Position numbers and translations under genes: made by a program | Notes under the pieces: model-generated | What the model saw: the letters and a program-made list of their open reading frames with translations, nothing else | What the model was told of the DNA's origin: nothing | Databases searched by the model: none | Shown here: positions 1 to 12,013 of the stretch, one piece after another | Position numbering within the stretch: position 1 is the stretch's first letter | Layout: every line of letters starts with the position of its first letter | Assembly: GCF_007655135.1 (NCBI RefSeq) | Contig: NC_045128.1 | Coordinates: 27,684,811 to 27,748,810, forward strand | DNA length: 64,000 bases | Direction: 5' to 3' | Source of the DNA: Punica granatum | Taxonomy: Eukaryota > Streptophyta > Magnoliopsida > Myrtales > Lythraceae

Positions 1-470
1 AAGTGCATATATGATTTGTGTTTTTTTGGCCAGGCATTTATGATTTGTTATCTGATGCATAAATATGATCATATCCGAGATTCTCGTTCCTCCTCTGGTC
101 ATTATTCCAAGCAGAAAGAGTTATCAACGTTTCCGAAACAGTCCTATATCCATGGCCTATAGAATGATGAATGAATCTGGAAAGAGATAATATAGGAAGA
201 GAATATCGACAAAAACGGAGAAATAGAATAATATGGAAGATATATTTAAAAATTCAAGTCAGATTCAACCGCGGACGCGGCTCAGCCGAAATTAAGCTCC
301 CAGTTTGAAACTATTACTGGAACTATTTCGTGATCAGAGTGATATCGACATCCCAACGGAATTTATCTCAGCCTAACACTTACTGCCTCATCGGAAAAAA
401 AATAAAAATAGTTCTGAAATTTCCTGACCTGGGTCTCTTCAGACCAATACAGTCCTCCGACCGGGAAAAA
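1..470. other. intergenic, no gene seen
   Basis: AT-rich stretch with no convincing reading frame on either strand. On the minus strand it lies just downstream of the possible small gene at 471-827, so it could hold that gene's 3' untranslated region, but nothing in the sequence proves it. Confidence 0.4.
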
Positions 471-827
471 TCAGTTCAAACAATTTCCAACCCTGAGTCG
501 CTTCGCATGAATCGGACAATCCTCGGAGAGAGGGGCGTATTCGTGCGATCTCTTGGAAGAGGAGCCCCGGACACAGCAGACCGTTGGCTGTTCATGAGCA
601 GTTGTACCCGCCGTCATGTCTAGGCCTTTCCCTTTCCCAGTGATCGCAGAGACATCATATCTACTTAGCCTGTTTCTCAGGTGAGCACGCAGAGCTACTA
701 GTCTCTCAATTAGACATGATAACTCGGAATAATCCGCCTTATCATCGATCCGTGTTCTGCCAATGATGAGATCGCTGGCCCGTGGTGGGTTCCCAACGAG
801 GTCCTCTCCAGCTGCCTCCCTCTCCAT
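471..827 (-). CDS. possible small protein gene, function unknown
   Basis: Open frame of 118 residues on the minus strand, richer in G+C than the flanks. The start codon sits in a purine-rich context (GAAGAAGAATATGG), and about 40 bp upstream on the same strand is a telo-box-like GTTAGGGTTTA, a motif common in plant promoters. The predicted protein starts MEREAAGEDLVG, has an Arg/Leu-rich stretch around residues 38-57 that could be helical, and a Lys/Arg-rich tail near RSHEYAP and HAKRLRVG. No signal peptide or membrane segment is visible, and I do not recognise the family. It could be a real short gene, a first exon of a gene continuing left, or chance. Its neighbour BRL2 lies 1.4 kb away on the same strand. 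Confidence 0.3.
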   Translation of the reverse strand: MEREAAGEDLVGNPPRASDLIIGRTRIDDKADYSELSCLIERLVALRAHLRNRLSRYDVSAITGKGKGLDMTAGTTAHEQPTVCCVRGSSSKRSHEYAPLSEDCPIHAKRLRVGNCLN

Positions 828-2111
828 ATTCTTCTTCTTTCGCTAACAAATGATAATATAGCTAAACCCTAACAATGATTATTGAAGGTAGCCTATGCAT
901 ATTAGCCCATCTGGACTCAAATACCGGCAGATTTGATACGGATTGGAATAGGAAGGTAAAATGTATGTGGGACTTGCCAATTCCTAATATGTTATTCAAT
1001 CTAGTTTCCCCTTTTTATATTAACGATAGATTCTTATCTCTTACCGAGGAGGTTAAAATGACTCTTGACCGACATAATGACGCCATCGCACAAAACGACT
1101 AGTTACCAAGGTGCTAGTGACAGACATGGCCGGGTTGCATACCTGGACTCCTCGGTTCGTTGGTAAACCTCGTATAACCATAAACTGACCAAAAACATAA
1201 TTTTTTAGTGTAGGGAGGTGCAGAGGGGCAGACGAGATTTAAACACTGGATTCTTGGCAACGGACCAAAATCATTACCGTTAGGCCCCCGGTCCTGGCAA
1301 TAGTTTCGCCCGATCACTCTATATTGGCTAGCAAACGAAGTCTCTAAAGCCAATATGAATAGGTAACTTTAGAAATTCAGCAAGTTCGAGGTGGTTTGAC
1401 CCAACTTTTGAAATTCCAGAAAGCCCAAAAGCCTAGTAGGTTCTTGAAACTCCACCCGTGGCCCAACTTTGGAAATCCTCCTCCGCTAGAGAGTAGTACA
1501 GTGATTGTCTTGAATCGAAAATAGCAGCTCATAACGTACAGATAACTTACCATTAGAAGTGCATGTGAATACATGATCATGGAAAATAATTAATTTCCTA
1601 TCGTATGGAAGACAAACCCAATGTCGATACATGGCATTACCATATGAAATATATTAATATTTTGAATCAGAATAATCAATGCCTTCACGTAGCTTCTTTC
1701 TAGAGTACTGCTATCAAGGAAATATATTATAGGCTTGTCTTCATATGGTTGTTAACATTTTCAGTAGCCAATGAGCCCCGATTTTAAAAAAGTGACATGG
1801 CTTGCGTTTACATAGTAAGTCATATTATGGAACTACGTACGCTGCTCGATTGACGATTTAGCCGGGTTCTGGATCTGCACTAATGACTTTGTTGTTAATT
1901 TGCCCAGACAACAATGAGGCCACTGGCAACTGGGTCGAGCCTTTTCCGCCTGGCTCAGGTGTTGACTCTTGACTGGATCACGGCATTGGCTCCGGGCATA
2001 GGTGATCATTTCTTATACATCATAACCGCTCGACCGATCTTGTTCTGATTGTCCAGGGTTCAAATGTTGAGTTTTCCCCTTCCATATGATACGCCATGCC
2101 TCTTTCCATGT
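828..2111. other. intergenic, no gene seen
   Basis: AT-rich sequence with only short open frames and no family resemblance. It holds the presumed promoter of the possible small gene (telo-box near 863-873) and the far downstream flank of BRL2. Confidence 0.4.
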
Positions 2112-2195
2112 CTTACAGGCGTTTTGATTGTCTCTATAAACAAGTAGAAATTTATCTGATAAATTGCAGAACTTACAGGCATTTTGATTGTCTCT
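2112..2195. repeat. 24-bp direct repeat downstream of BRL2
   Basis: CTTACAGGC(G/A)TTTTGATT and the following GTCTCTA occur at 2112-2135 and again at 2172-2195, one mismatch apart, with a 60-bp offset. They lie 80-165 bp past the BRL2 stop codon, so they are probably inside the 3' untranslated region of that transcript. Function unknown. Confidence 0.6.
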
Positions 2196-2274
2196 ACTTA
2201 CACTAGCCCAAGAGATGATCATCATCAACCAAAAAATTACACAAAAAAAAAAATTCCATCTCTTTAATCAATTT

Positions 2275-5200
2275 TTAGCCGCTGTGGCTGCTTCCATTAG
2301 GCACAAGCTCCCTGAGCATTGCCACAACTTGGAGCATGTTAGGCCTCTTTGAAGGGAAGTCATCTACACACTGCAGAGTGATCTCTAGGTACCTCACCAT
2401 CTCCTTCACCTCCTCGGCCTCGGCCTCGACATCCGCCGCCCCGTCTGCCCCCTTCCCAGTCCCTGCTAGCAGGTCCGGGTCGATCACCTCCATTTGCTTC
2501 CCCTCACGCACCTTCATTTTTACCCACCCGACAAGGTTCGTGTCCCCGAAGTCGTCCTTGTCGGTAGGCCGTTTGCCAGTCAGGAGCTCTAGGAGGACAA
2601 CACCAAGGGAGTAGACGTCCCCCTTGGCAGTGCAGCGGAAGCTCTGGTAATATTCCGGGGGAACGTACCCGGGCGTGCCCGCCAGGGTGCTGACACTGAG
2701 GTGGGTGTCCAGCGCGCTTATTAGCCTGGCCATCCCGAAATCTGAGACTCGAGCTTCCATCTCATGGTCGAGGAGGACGTTGCTCGACTTCATGTCCCGG
2801 TGGATGATGTGAGGTATGCAGTTGTGGTGAAGGAAGCAGAGGCCCTTGGCAGCCCCCCTGGCAATCTTCTTCCGTGTCTCCCAAGTGAGGGCCCGCCGAT
2901 CGTGGGGCTTCGACCTCCCATGTAGGACTTCATCAAGGCTCCCGTACTCCATGAACTCGTACACAAGCAGCCTCTCCTCCCCGACCTTGCAGTATCCGAG
3001 CAGGGGGACGAGGTTCCGGTGCTTGATCTTCCCCAAGGTCTCCATTTCTGCCATGAACTCCCGGTCCCCCTGGCAACTCAGCCTGATGAGCTTCTTGATC
3101 GCGACGCTTGACCCATCCTTGAGCGTGGCCTTGAAGACCTCCCCGAACCCACCACACCCGATCAGGGCCGCTGCTGAGAACCCGTCTGTCGCCTCAATGA
3201 GCTGCGAGAACTTGAGCTTCCTCAGCTGTCTTTGGAAGGTGGCTACATTGATGCTCAGCGGCTCCTTCTCCTTGTCGATCTTCCACGTCGTGGCAGCATG
3301 GGAAGCTTGCAAGCTATTGAGCATCTTAACTTCCTCAGCCTCCCTCCTTCGTACCCGCATTGCCACTGCCCACACAATCAGGATACAGATGGAAGCGACT
3401 GAAATGAGGATCCCCAAAACAATGCTGTTGGCCCACGAGGAAGTAGCCTGTTTCTTTCGTCCTCCTCGATCAGTCCCTGAAGTGGCATCTGCCGGAGTCT
3501 GGTCATTCTTGCACTCGGAGAGCGGGACCCCACAGAGTCCCGGGTTATTTTGGAACTGGGATGCTGGAAGGGTGCTAAGCTGCCCTCTCTGTGGGATCTG
3601 TCCCGTTAATTCATTGTATGATAGGTCAATCTGCACGAGGAACGACAAGTTCGAGAAGGAATCGGGGATCTGACCCTGCAGCCTATTATGCGACACGTCG
3701 AAGACGCCCAAGTCCTTTAGCTTCCCAAGCGACGAAGGGATCTCCCCAGAAAGCTGATTGTGAGACAATTCAAGAACCTGCAAAGCCACCATGTCGCCCA
3801 TCTCATCAGGAATCTTTCCCCGAAGCTGATTGTATGAGAGGTCTAAGTATTCCAGTGTCTGATAGCTCGTAAACCGGCTCAGAATCGGGCCTGAGTACAG
3901 TCTCGTGAAGTCACAGCTCCTTAGAGTTGGGACCTGCAAGAGCCTCTCGGGTCTAATCCCGGCAAATTCCAACAAACCTCCGACTCCTTTGCAAGAATTG
4001 CCCACATTCCTAACGAAGACCAAAGTATTTCCTGCAAACATCCCGTTCGACGCCTTTGGCGCCCCGAGTTGCCTCCCGAGTCGGAGAGGTATTTTCCCAG
4101 TAAGCTTATTGCTGTTCAAATCCAGCCATATGAGGCTTCTGCAGTTTCCCAGCTCGGACGGTATCTCACCAGTGAGGCTGTTATTCCCAATTTGAAGAAC
4201 TGCCAGTCTAGTTAAAAGACCGAACTCACGAGGAATTTGTCCGGTTAGCTCATTACTTGTCAGAGAAATCCACTCTAAGTTGCTCGCACTGAACAGCTGG
4301 ACCGGAATTTCGCCAGTGAGATGGTTGTTGTTAAGAATAAGATTCTTGAGATTCTTACATTTGCCTAATTCTGGTGGAATTTTACCTTCGAGCCCGTTGA
4401 ACCACGCGATCAGCTTCTCAAGATTCTCGAGCTGCCCGATTTCTGCAGGGATCTCGCCCACAAGGTCGTTGAGGCTGAAGTCGATCCTCTTCAGCTTTGA
4501 ACACTTGGATATTTCTGGCGGGATCTTGCCAGAGATCAAATTGTCTGGGACGCGCAGCTCCTCGAGCGCGGCAGCCCCGGGGCATAAATCAGGCGGGATG
4601 ACACCAGAGAACTTGTTTGAGCTAAAGTCGATTACCCTCAAGTTCTTACAGTGCGAGAGTGAAGCCGGAAATGGACCCGAGATCATGTTGTTGCTCAGTA
4701 TTAAGTTCTCGAGTGACTGCAGGTTTTGCAGTAGCTGGCCAGGTAATGGGCCAGAGATGTTGTTGTTTGAGAGGTCGAGATCTTGGAGCCATGTGCAAGA
4801 CGAGAACGTGACAGGAATCGGGCCCGAGAGGTTGTTGTACGAGAGAGTGAGCTCGCGTAGCGAGCTGCAGGCATTCCCGAGCTCTGGAGGAACCCAGCCT
4901 GTGATATTGTTATGAGACAGGTCAAGCCTCTGGAGGCTTGTGAGCTGCCCGAAGGACCTCGGAATCGGGCCCGAGAACAAGTTCGTGGCCAAGTTGAGTG
5001 ACTGCAGATTGGTGCAGTTTGAGATTGCCACAGGCATACTACCGCCAATACGGTTCGCCGAGAGATCAAGCTGGAGGAGAGAGCACGAGCTCTGGATCCT
5101 CAGGCCCGAGATCGGCCCTGTCAGATTGTTGTACGAGATGTCGAGGGACTGGAGCTTGTCGGAGCCGGCGAAGAAGTTCTCTGGCAGCGGTCCAGTGAGG

Positions 5201-5715
5201 TTGTTGAATGAGAGGTTCACGTCCTCCAAGTTGGGGCACTTGGTGAAGAAGTTCTCCGGGAGAAGACCGACGAGCCCTGACAGTGATAGGTCGAGCTGTT
5301 TCAGCCCGTAAGGAAGCTGAAGCAGCGAGGTCGAATTGATGATGAAGGAATTAGAGGCGAGCTTCAGGACGGACAGCATGTCCAAGGATCCTAAAGGGTA
5401 GAAGGAGACGTGCCCGACAAGGTAGTTCCCACTGAGATCGAGCTGAGTGAGCCTGCCGAGTGAGCAGGTGACACCATTCCAAGAACAAAGGTCTCTGTTA
5501 ATGTCCCAGTTGGACAGCACCCCGTTCGGGTCCTTCTGGACCATCTTCTTGAACAGGAGCAGCGCCTCCGCATCGGTCTTGATAGACGTCGACGAACAGA
5601 CACTTGCTGACGAGACGAGGAATAGGCCGATGATGAGGAGGGTCACCAAGCCCATTGAAGAGGAAAGGGAACAGAGCTGAAACAGAGGAAGAGGAGGGAG
5701 AGGATCTCTGTTCAC
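2275..5715 (-). CDS. BRL2: BRI1-like 2 (VH1-type) leucine-rich-repeat receptor kinase
   Basis: Intact intronless frame of 1146 residues, the length of Arabidopsis BRL2 (about 1143). Order of parts: signal peptide (from Met1, or from Met21 which directly precedes the hydrophobic core, to about 42); N-terminal cap with paired Cys (CSWNGVTC, 77-84); about two dozen LRRs to about 708, interrupted at about 549-615 by the island domain typical of the BRI1 family; second Cys pair (728 and 735); transmembrane helix about 762-786; juxtamembrane segment; Ser/Thr kinase with glycine loop GCGGFG (853-858), ATP-binding Lys874, HRD 972-974, DFG 992-994 and a PPEYY activation-segment end. All catalytic residues are present. 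The island ([17 protein letters not shown]) and kinase match BRL2 rather than BRI1, BRL1 or BRL3. In Arabidopsis, BRL2/VH1 acts at the plasma membrane in provascular and leaf-vein development and does not bind brassinolide. An Ala/Glu-rich insert (about 1083-1102) near the C terminus is the least conserved part. Confidence 0.95.
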   Translation of the reverse strand: MNRDPLPPLPLFQLCSLSSSMGLVTLLIIGLFLVSSASVCSSTSIKTDAEALLLFKKMVQKDPNGVLSNWDINRDLCSWNGVTCSLGRLTQLDLSGNYLVGHVSFYPLGSLDMLSVLKLASNSFIINSTSLLQLPYGLKQLDLSLSGLVGLLPENFFTKCPNLEDVNLSFNNLTGPLPENFFAGSDKLQSLDISYNNLTGPISGLRIQSSCSLLQLDLSANRIGGSMPVAISNCTNLQSLNLATNLFSGPIPRSFGQLTSLQRLDLSHNNITGWVPPELGNACSSLRELTLSYNNLSGPIPVTFSSCTWLQDLDLSNNNISGPLPGQLLQNLQSLENLILSNNMISGPFPASLSHCKNLRVIDFSSNKFSGVIPPDLCPGAAALEELRVPDNLISGKIPPEISKCSKLKRIDFSLNDLVGEIPAEIGQLENLEKLIAWFNGLEGKIPPELGKCKNLKNLILNNNHLTGEIPVQLFSASNLEWISLTSNELTGQIPREFGLLTRLAVLQIGNNSLTGEIPSELGNCRSLIWLDLNSNKLTGKIPLRLGRQLGAPKASNGMFAGNTLVFVRNVGNSCKGVGGLLEFAGIRPERLLQVPTLRSCDFTRLYSGPILSRFTSYQTLEYLDLSYNQLRGKIPDEMGDMVALQVLELSHNQLSGEIPSSLGKLKDLGVFDVSHNRLQGQIPDSFSNLSFLVQIDLSYNELTGQIPQRGQLSTLPASQFQNNPGLCGVPLSECKNDQTPADATSGTDRGGRKKQATSSWANSIVLGILISVASICILIVWAVAMRVRRREAEEVKMLNSLQASHAATTWKIDKEKEPLSINVATFQRQLRKLKFSQLIEATDGFSAAALIGCGGFGEVFKATLKDGSSVAIKKLIRLSCQGDREFMAEMETLGKIKHRNLVPLLGYCKVGEERLLVYEFMEYGSLDEVLHGRSKPHDRRALTWETRKKIARGAAKGLCFLHHNCIPHIIHRDMKSSNVLLDHEMEARVSDFGMARLISALDTHLSVSTLAGTPGYVPPEYYQSFRCTAKGDVYSLGVVLLELLTGKRPTDKDDFGDTNLVGWVKMKVREGKQMEVIDPDLLAGTGKGADGAADVEAEAEEVKEMVRYLEITLQCVDDFPSKRPNMLQVVAMLRELVPNGSSHSG

Positions 5716-6400
5716 GGGGAGGGTGAGTGAGAGGGATATTGGACTATAAGAAAAAGGAGGAAGCTTTTGTTTCTTTTGTGTTTATGGACTGTCGTTTTTG
5801 CTTGAGAATTTTTGATAAAAGGAAGAAACGTGCGAGGGAATAAGAAAAGGGGCAAAAGAGAAGAAAAGCAGGGATTTTGGGGGATGTCATAGCAGGCACA
5901 GGGCAGGGGGGTGGTGGTGGTGGCGGTGGGTGTGTAATCATCATAAGGTCCGTCGAGGTCGGCCTCCTGAGATAGCGAACGATTATCATTATATATTTCA
6001 AAATTACTCTTTTCTCGATTATATTCTTGCATCGAAAAGACAATTATAAAAGAAATGACATATAAGCAAGACATGATGATTTTGATTGCATGAAAATTGT
6101 AACTGACCAGGCTTGCGGGCCGGCGATGAACAATCCTCGTAGATGAACTTTGATGGGAGCAAAGAGGGGTCATTTAGGAGGAAGGAAGAGGGGAATTTCG
6201 GTGAGGGGGATTGATTTTGACTTTCAGTCAAAAGGGAATGTGAGCCCGTGGGGTCCACAGACAGAGGTTCATGCTTGAGGATCTTTGCCTTTAGGAAGGG
6301 AAGTAGAAAATATTTGCAGAGTTTTGTGTTTGATCCTAGACAGAGATACACTCTCTGTTGTCAGTATTGTAAATGCAGAGGAGAATATCTATGCGTCTGT
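5716..6400 (-). promoter_or_regulatory. BRL2 5' leader and proximal promoter
   Basis: Directly upstream of the BRL2 start codon. A TATA-like TATATAAT lies on the minus strand at 5988-5995, about 270 nt from the ATG. The leader between is pyrimidine-rich in the sense direction, with a C-rich stretch at about 5900-5932 whose antisense strand has many short G runs. ATG codons within the leader open short upstream frames (for example a Pro-rich one starting near 5945). The transcription start is not determined, so these are candidates only. Confidence 0.4.
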
Positions 6401-9330
6401 GTTCGGGTAACGCAGTAACACATATTCTTGTTCGATAACTAAAAAATTTTATGTTTTATAATTTTCACGGAATAACACTTTATTTTTATTAATTATTAAA
6501 AATTTTATTACATTGCATTAATTTTATAAATCTCTCTTATAAAAAAAAAAGTCTCCGTATCTTTAGGTTTTTGCTTTATTTCCTTTTATCTTGTTCCGCT
6601 TGTCTGCAGAATTATTAGCCCATTAACTAGAATCAAATTCTTCCCCTGTTAAAAATCTTCTGGGATCTGATGTTTGGACCTTGGCCCGGTTAACTTTTTT
6701 TTCTTGTTTTTCATCCTTTTTCTCGGCACGAGAAGTAGTCGATGGTTTATTTCATGACCAGATCATCTATACACCAGTAACGGATGTAAGCGTTTCAGTA
6801 ATTAACGGTTGCTCGATCGAAGTTGTTTCTCCATTATGAGAGTCATTTGCAGAAAAGCCTCCGTTAGTCTCTATCTTATATAAGATTGAGCTTTTCCTAC
6901 CGTCTGCCTATCTAGCTTGGAAAAAAAAAGCTTTTATACTTGTGTCTATCGATTATCCTTTAGTATCATCCACAAACTTTTTACTCTTTGTATGAATAGT
7001 GCACCGACTAAAGAAGTGCTGAAATATTTTTAGGGATCAGCTTAATTGAACTCCCATAAAATTTGTGTGGACTCACTACAGATTTTCTCGCAATCGGGCA
7101 TAACTTTTTATTTTAGAAAAAATACTATTGTACAAGAAGTAACTCAAATATGGGAGGTCAAGATAACTGACCCAATTTATTACTACAGGCTTGGTGGTTT
7201 GATTATTCATTCATACAATTTAAAAATCTAGCGGAAACCTAACCATGTCCCCTAAGTTAGGGTTTCACGTACTTGAGAAGGGACTGAGATTTTTTTTCCC
7301 CTTCAAATGAAATGAGAAGATTATCCAATTGGGGGTGGGGAGTGGAGTGGGACCAGTTCTTGAAATTCGACGATATGGGGTGGGACGGGAATCAAACATA
7401 ATGATGCAGGTCAATTTGTGTATCTCTTCATATATATCTCAACATATCTTCTTTCTTTGCCCAACGGAGAAATATGAAAAAAAATTAAATATTACAAGAG
7501 AATAGAACTGATAATTTTTTTATACGACCGAGCAGTTCCGTCAGTACGGGTTTTACGAGCAAGTTTGGAGAAATTCTTCCTTCTAGAATTTTTGCTTCCG
7601 CTTTTATCATATCGCTAAGTTTAGATCAAAAATTAGAACGGACCGATGGTATGAAATACAAATATTTGTTAGTGTTTTCCAGGAAAACACAAGGATATTT
7701 ACATGTTATGGGGATTAAGAAAAAGATATAACGTGAAATGTGGGGCCGGGCCACACCAAGGAAGGGGAAAAATTAGCAAGCATCAATGATCAATCTCTGA
7801 GGTTAGTGGGGGCATATTATAGGGGAAGGGGGTGATGATGCCTTCCATTTGCCTTTCTTCCTTAACAAGCTGGACATATATATACATACATATATATATA
7901 TAATATTTATATGTTTGATTTCTTGGACAGCCTTTCTCTGTATACTATTCCTGCTGCTTACTTATCTTCACCTTCTTCTTTTTTTCTTTTTTCTTTTTTC
8001 TGCCTCACGGTGTTCACTGTATCAAATCATCGCCTTAACGTGGAAAAAGATGGATTTATCAGCTGGTGTGTTCTGGGCCCTCCCTTTTCCAAATTAAATT
8101 CTGCTTTCATCAATTCAACATACATACATATATAACTTATCTTATGTATCTCTAAATAATTTTCAATGAAAAAGGAAATGCAAAGCTATCACGAAATCAG
8201 TTAGTTTCGGATTCCAGCATTGTTCATATCGCACACCTCGTTTCGTCTGATCCGGATTTTGCTCTAATATAATTTTGTATATGAGTGACGGTTTGCATAT
8301 GTTTGGTGGTAAGATTCGGGGGATCTTAATTATGTCCGGAGAAGTGACTCTGAGGAGAGGAAAAGAAAAGTTCTATTTTGTTTATGAAGATTGAGGGTAC
8401 CCTTTTGATGACAAATTTGCATTAATATAGCTAGATTCATTCGATTTAAATTTTTTAACAGAGAGTGGGTTCAACGTACTATCAACCGAGGTTGCCTCAA
8501 GTTAGCGTTGTCTGATGCAAATGGGGGGTCTGGTCGTACAATTTCGTAATATGAACGTCGGCCCAACCATTTAGATCGATGCACGCAGACATGCAAGATG
8601 GATTGACATTCACAGGTATGCATATAACATGGAACAAAATAAATACTAGGACCGATCGATTATTGTATTTAGTATGTAAATTGGACTTTGAGAAACGCTA
8701 CCATTAAAAACATATTTTCCAATCTGTATTGCTTCTCCCAGAAATGCTTGGAGAGATCGATCCCTTTGTTTTCCGGATGATCTTAGGTGTTGAAACCGAA
8801 TTACAAATTAAACAAGAAGGGAGTGGAAACTCCGATAATATCTTTTTGCAACAAGTGGTCTAAACCGTTAATAAGGGCATATTGATCCCTTTTGGTACTG
8901 CAGGTTTTTAGGAAAAATGAAGTACAATGGACTGTTGATGGGCATGCTTTTGACTAGGAAATGAGTATTTTCTCAACTTGTTTCTTTTCTTTGATGTGTA
9001 ATTTCTAAGTTAGAATCCCTTCAAATCAATCATAAGCCTAATCATACATGTCTTTTACCTTATGGGCATTTGAAGCGGCTACCCAAAATTTTCTCCCAAT
9101 TTCTGGATTATTATTTGCCGATGATATTTTGTATACTCTTGTGGTTAATAAACGTCAGATTTAATTTCTCATTTTTTAATAGCTGCATTTCTAATTCTAT
9201 TTATTTATTTATTAAAATGTCACATAATCGACTACTGTGTAAAGATAAGTGGTCTTTCATATGAGATTATCGGTTACACTTTTCTCAATATTATCTTCAA
9301 ACTCAACTATATATAGTTGTTCACAAAATG
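6401..9330. other. intergenic, no gene seen
   Basis: AT-rich DNA with only short, low-complexity frames. A (TA)n-type stretch lies at about 7876-7910, followed by a T/C-rich tract at about 7960-8000. No domain, RNA gene or clear transposon terminus recognised. Confidence 0.4.
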
Positions 9331-9339
9331 AAAAGTTCA

Positions 9340-9487
9340 CTAGAAAAACCGAGTTCGAGTTGCTCAAATCGATATTGGTTTGACCTCAGGCAGAGAAGCT
9401 CAAAGCTCAATTCAGCTCAAGCTTGAGCTCAACAATCTCAATTGAGTTGAGACAAGAGCTCGACTCTGGTCGGCTACGCCCCTAGTT
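9340..9487. mobile_element. degraded hAT-like repeat end
   Basis: A run of GAGCTC/CTCAAGCTTGAGCTC-type words ending in CTACGCCCCTAG. Read on the minus strand this gives TAGGGGCGTAG, resembling the terminus of a common plant hAT-type repeat whose subterminal region is rich in GAGCTCG. The other terminus and a target duplication were not found. Confidence 0.3.
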
Positions 9488-9944
9488 ATACCCTTTTTTC
9501 CATATAATTTCATCGAGTTTCCAATATAATATTCATTTACAATTATAGCACGAGATGTGGAGGATTCCAGCTTAACAAATAGCAACAAATATTCATAAGT
9601 TGGATTTAATTATATTATAAAAATAAAATCTGCTAAAAGTGTAAATATAATATCTGCATTTCATTCTTCGAAACAATTATTAATGTAGAAGTTCCAACAT
9701 GAATATATTTTAAAAGTAATTCTCCCATAAAAGGTAAAATACATTGTCCTTACCCAATAAAAGGTAAAATATACTGTTGGTCAACGTAACCCACGCATAT
9801 TTATATAATTTATTTCTATGATTAATTTTTTATTTAAATATAATAAGATTAAAAGTTTTCATTTTTACTTGGGTCTTCATTTCAGAAATTTCAATATAAT
9901 TGTGTTCATGTGATGTAACAATATGAATGTTATTAACAAATTAG

Positions 9945-11580
9945 ATATTTATTAATTGACATGGTTCTTTTAATTTCTTACTTTTATTGTAATATTTAAT
10001 CATTAAATTGAATATATATCATCAGATTTAACGTTTAGTTAAAAGAAATATATTAAATTGGACATGCTTATATGCTAACAGGTTTCTCATTTCTACTCAT
10101 ACATATGTGCTTAGATGGAGATATTTGATGTTCACGATTTATGGAATTCATATTTGTGGCAAAATACTTTTCAATGCATATCCCTGAAGAAGTGTGAGTC
10201 TCTCTATATATGTAGATATGAACTTAAGAATTATAATTCTCAATATATTTTGCACTAGTCTTATGTTAAAATGTGTCATCTGTTAGATATATGTTCTAAC
10301 ATACTACCCTCTTCATTCTTTTTCTGTTATTTATTCCTCTTCCCTCTATTCTCTCACATAAAACCAGCCCCTTTAAATTTTCTCAAAATTACATTTGCAT
10401 CATATACGAGTAGTAAGCTGATTATTCACACAGGTAGTAGTTAGGAATATCGTAGCATTTAGTTATATTTTGTTTTTTTTTTGTATGCTCTCACAATTCC
10501 AAGTGATCGGACATTAAAAGTTATTATCCTCCTAACATATATTAATTAATGAATTTTTGAGTTGTTACTGCAACACCGAAAATAAGTATAATATAAGATG
10601 TTATCCACCAAAAAAAAAAGTATGATGAGATGTTTTCATCAATCCATACCATAAACATCGCCAATTATCATCCACAATATGAGGTAAGTCATAGGTAATA
10701 ATACTACCTAGCTAGCAAAATTGAGCTTGTACATGTCATATTGGATTGGTGGAGTCCATGCGATGTGGCGAACTAATTTACGGCGTGCGAGGATTCCCTT
10801 AGAAGGTTGGGTTTATACTTCCATCATTTTATACCATTGTGCCCTGAAAAAGTGTGTTTTAATCTCTTTGTACAATATGGGCACTTTTGTAGCCTGGACA
10901 AAGAGTATGATATGATTTCTGATCTCTCCCTTAAAAATCCTAACGATCTAAAATTTTAAACCCTAAAATCCTGTTCATCAACGTTGCCTATGGTGGCACA
11001 TTATGATGGCCAACATAAACCCGACCTGATATAGGGAAACCATGAATTAGTTCACCATTGCATGGATTCCCCAAGCTGATGACTGTACAAATTCAATTTT
11101 TCTACCTTTGGTATGGACGTTTTGAAAGTTGCCGGTGGAAGCTGCCTTCTAGATCTATATTTCTCGCAGCAGGGGGAGGGCCGTGGAACACACTATGAGC
11201 GTAGGGATGAGACAGAGTTAATAGCCTAGAGCTGGGCCCTAATGCAGCCATGAAGCTCGGGATTGATTACATCAAGTTGCAAGGAAATAACTCTATCGCC
11301 TCAAAGCTCTTACAACGAGCGGTCGATCGAGCCAATTTCATCAGCAATTACGGTGAGACGGGAAGCTGCTTCATGTTTATCACGCACTGCTAGGAAAATG
11401 TTGACTTGTCTATATGAGGCTTTGTACATGCTTGGTGACGAAGTTGCTGTACTTCCTTCGAACCTTTTTCGTATTCTAAGGCAATAATCTTCATGTGACC
11501 CTTCAATTGGATTGATGATATGTAAATTGTGATTAACGGGTGGACTCTTACATCAACTATATATCTGTTAGCTATTCTTC
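9945..11580. repeat. diverged direct duplication, copy A
   Basis: Collinear with copy B at about 20300-21790. Matching landmarks include TTTCTACTCATACATATGTG (near 10087 and 20474), ATTCTCTCAC plus AAACCAGC (near 10338 and 20669), GCTAGCAAAAT (near 10719 and 20994), GATGACTGTRCAA (near 11078 and 21230) and GGTATGGACG (near 11112 and 21260). Copies differ by many substitutions and indels. No transposon ends were recognised, so it is either an old segmental duplication or two copies of an unrecognised element. Confidence 0.7.
11310..11429 (-). pseudogene. relic of a minus-strand reading frame in copy A
   Basis: On the minus strand the frame reads MYKASYRQVN and then RDKHEAASR before a stop at 11310-11312. 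The same frame survives in copy B (MYRHASYRQLE, CDKHEAAYS) with a difference of exactly one codon. Conservation of frame between two otherwise diverged copies suggests a former coding exon. I do not recognise the protein. Confidence 0.35.
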
Positions 11581-11844
11581 GATACTAAATATAATAGTGT
11601 AAAGGTCAATCATTGTTTCTCCACATTCCCTAATTCCCATTTTGCCCTTCAATTTGTCTTTTCATATTTTTATAATCCCCATTATACCCCTGCATCAAAT
11701 TAGTGCTTCTCTTTTGCCCAAAGTTAATAATACCTCTTCGGCAAAATGAAAAACTGTCATAGTACCATTCCACTTTCCCGGAAAACGCAACAAGCGCCCC
11801 TTTGTAAAGCCTTTTTAATATTGCAGGTTATTACAGGATATTAT

Positions 11845-12013
11845 GGGGTTGTTTGATTTTATGAAATGATTTTAGAATTATGATTTTGATTTTAACTCTA
11901 CCCACTAAACAACAAAAATACGCGTTTCCCAAGTCAAATTTATAATATCATTTCATTTGTCTTTTTCCACAATCAAAATCAAAATTACTTTAACTCTGAA
12001 ACCAAACGCCCCC
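11845..12013. mobile_element. Tourist-like MITE (GTTTGG family), copy 1
   Basis: Terminal GGGGTTGTTTGA facing CCAAACGCCCCC, with matching subterminal TTTTAGAATTATGATTTTGA and TCAAAATCAAAATTAC; 169 bp. Flanked by TAT at 11842-11844 and 12014-12016, a 3-bp target duplication as made by PIF/Harbinger elements. Confidence 0.7.

Noticed and set aside
2336..5680. Plus-strand and other-frame open frames inside BRL2
   Set aside because: They are shadows of the GC-rich LRR and kinase coding sequence and resemble no protein.
5712..6351. Minus-strand frames of 99-153 codons upstream of BRL2
   Set aside because: They lie in the leader and promoter, are low in complexity, and have no family resemblance; at most they are short upstream frames.
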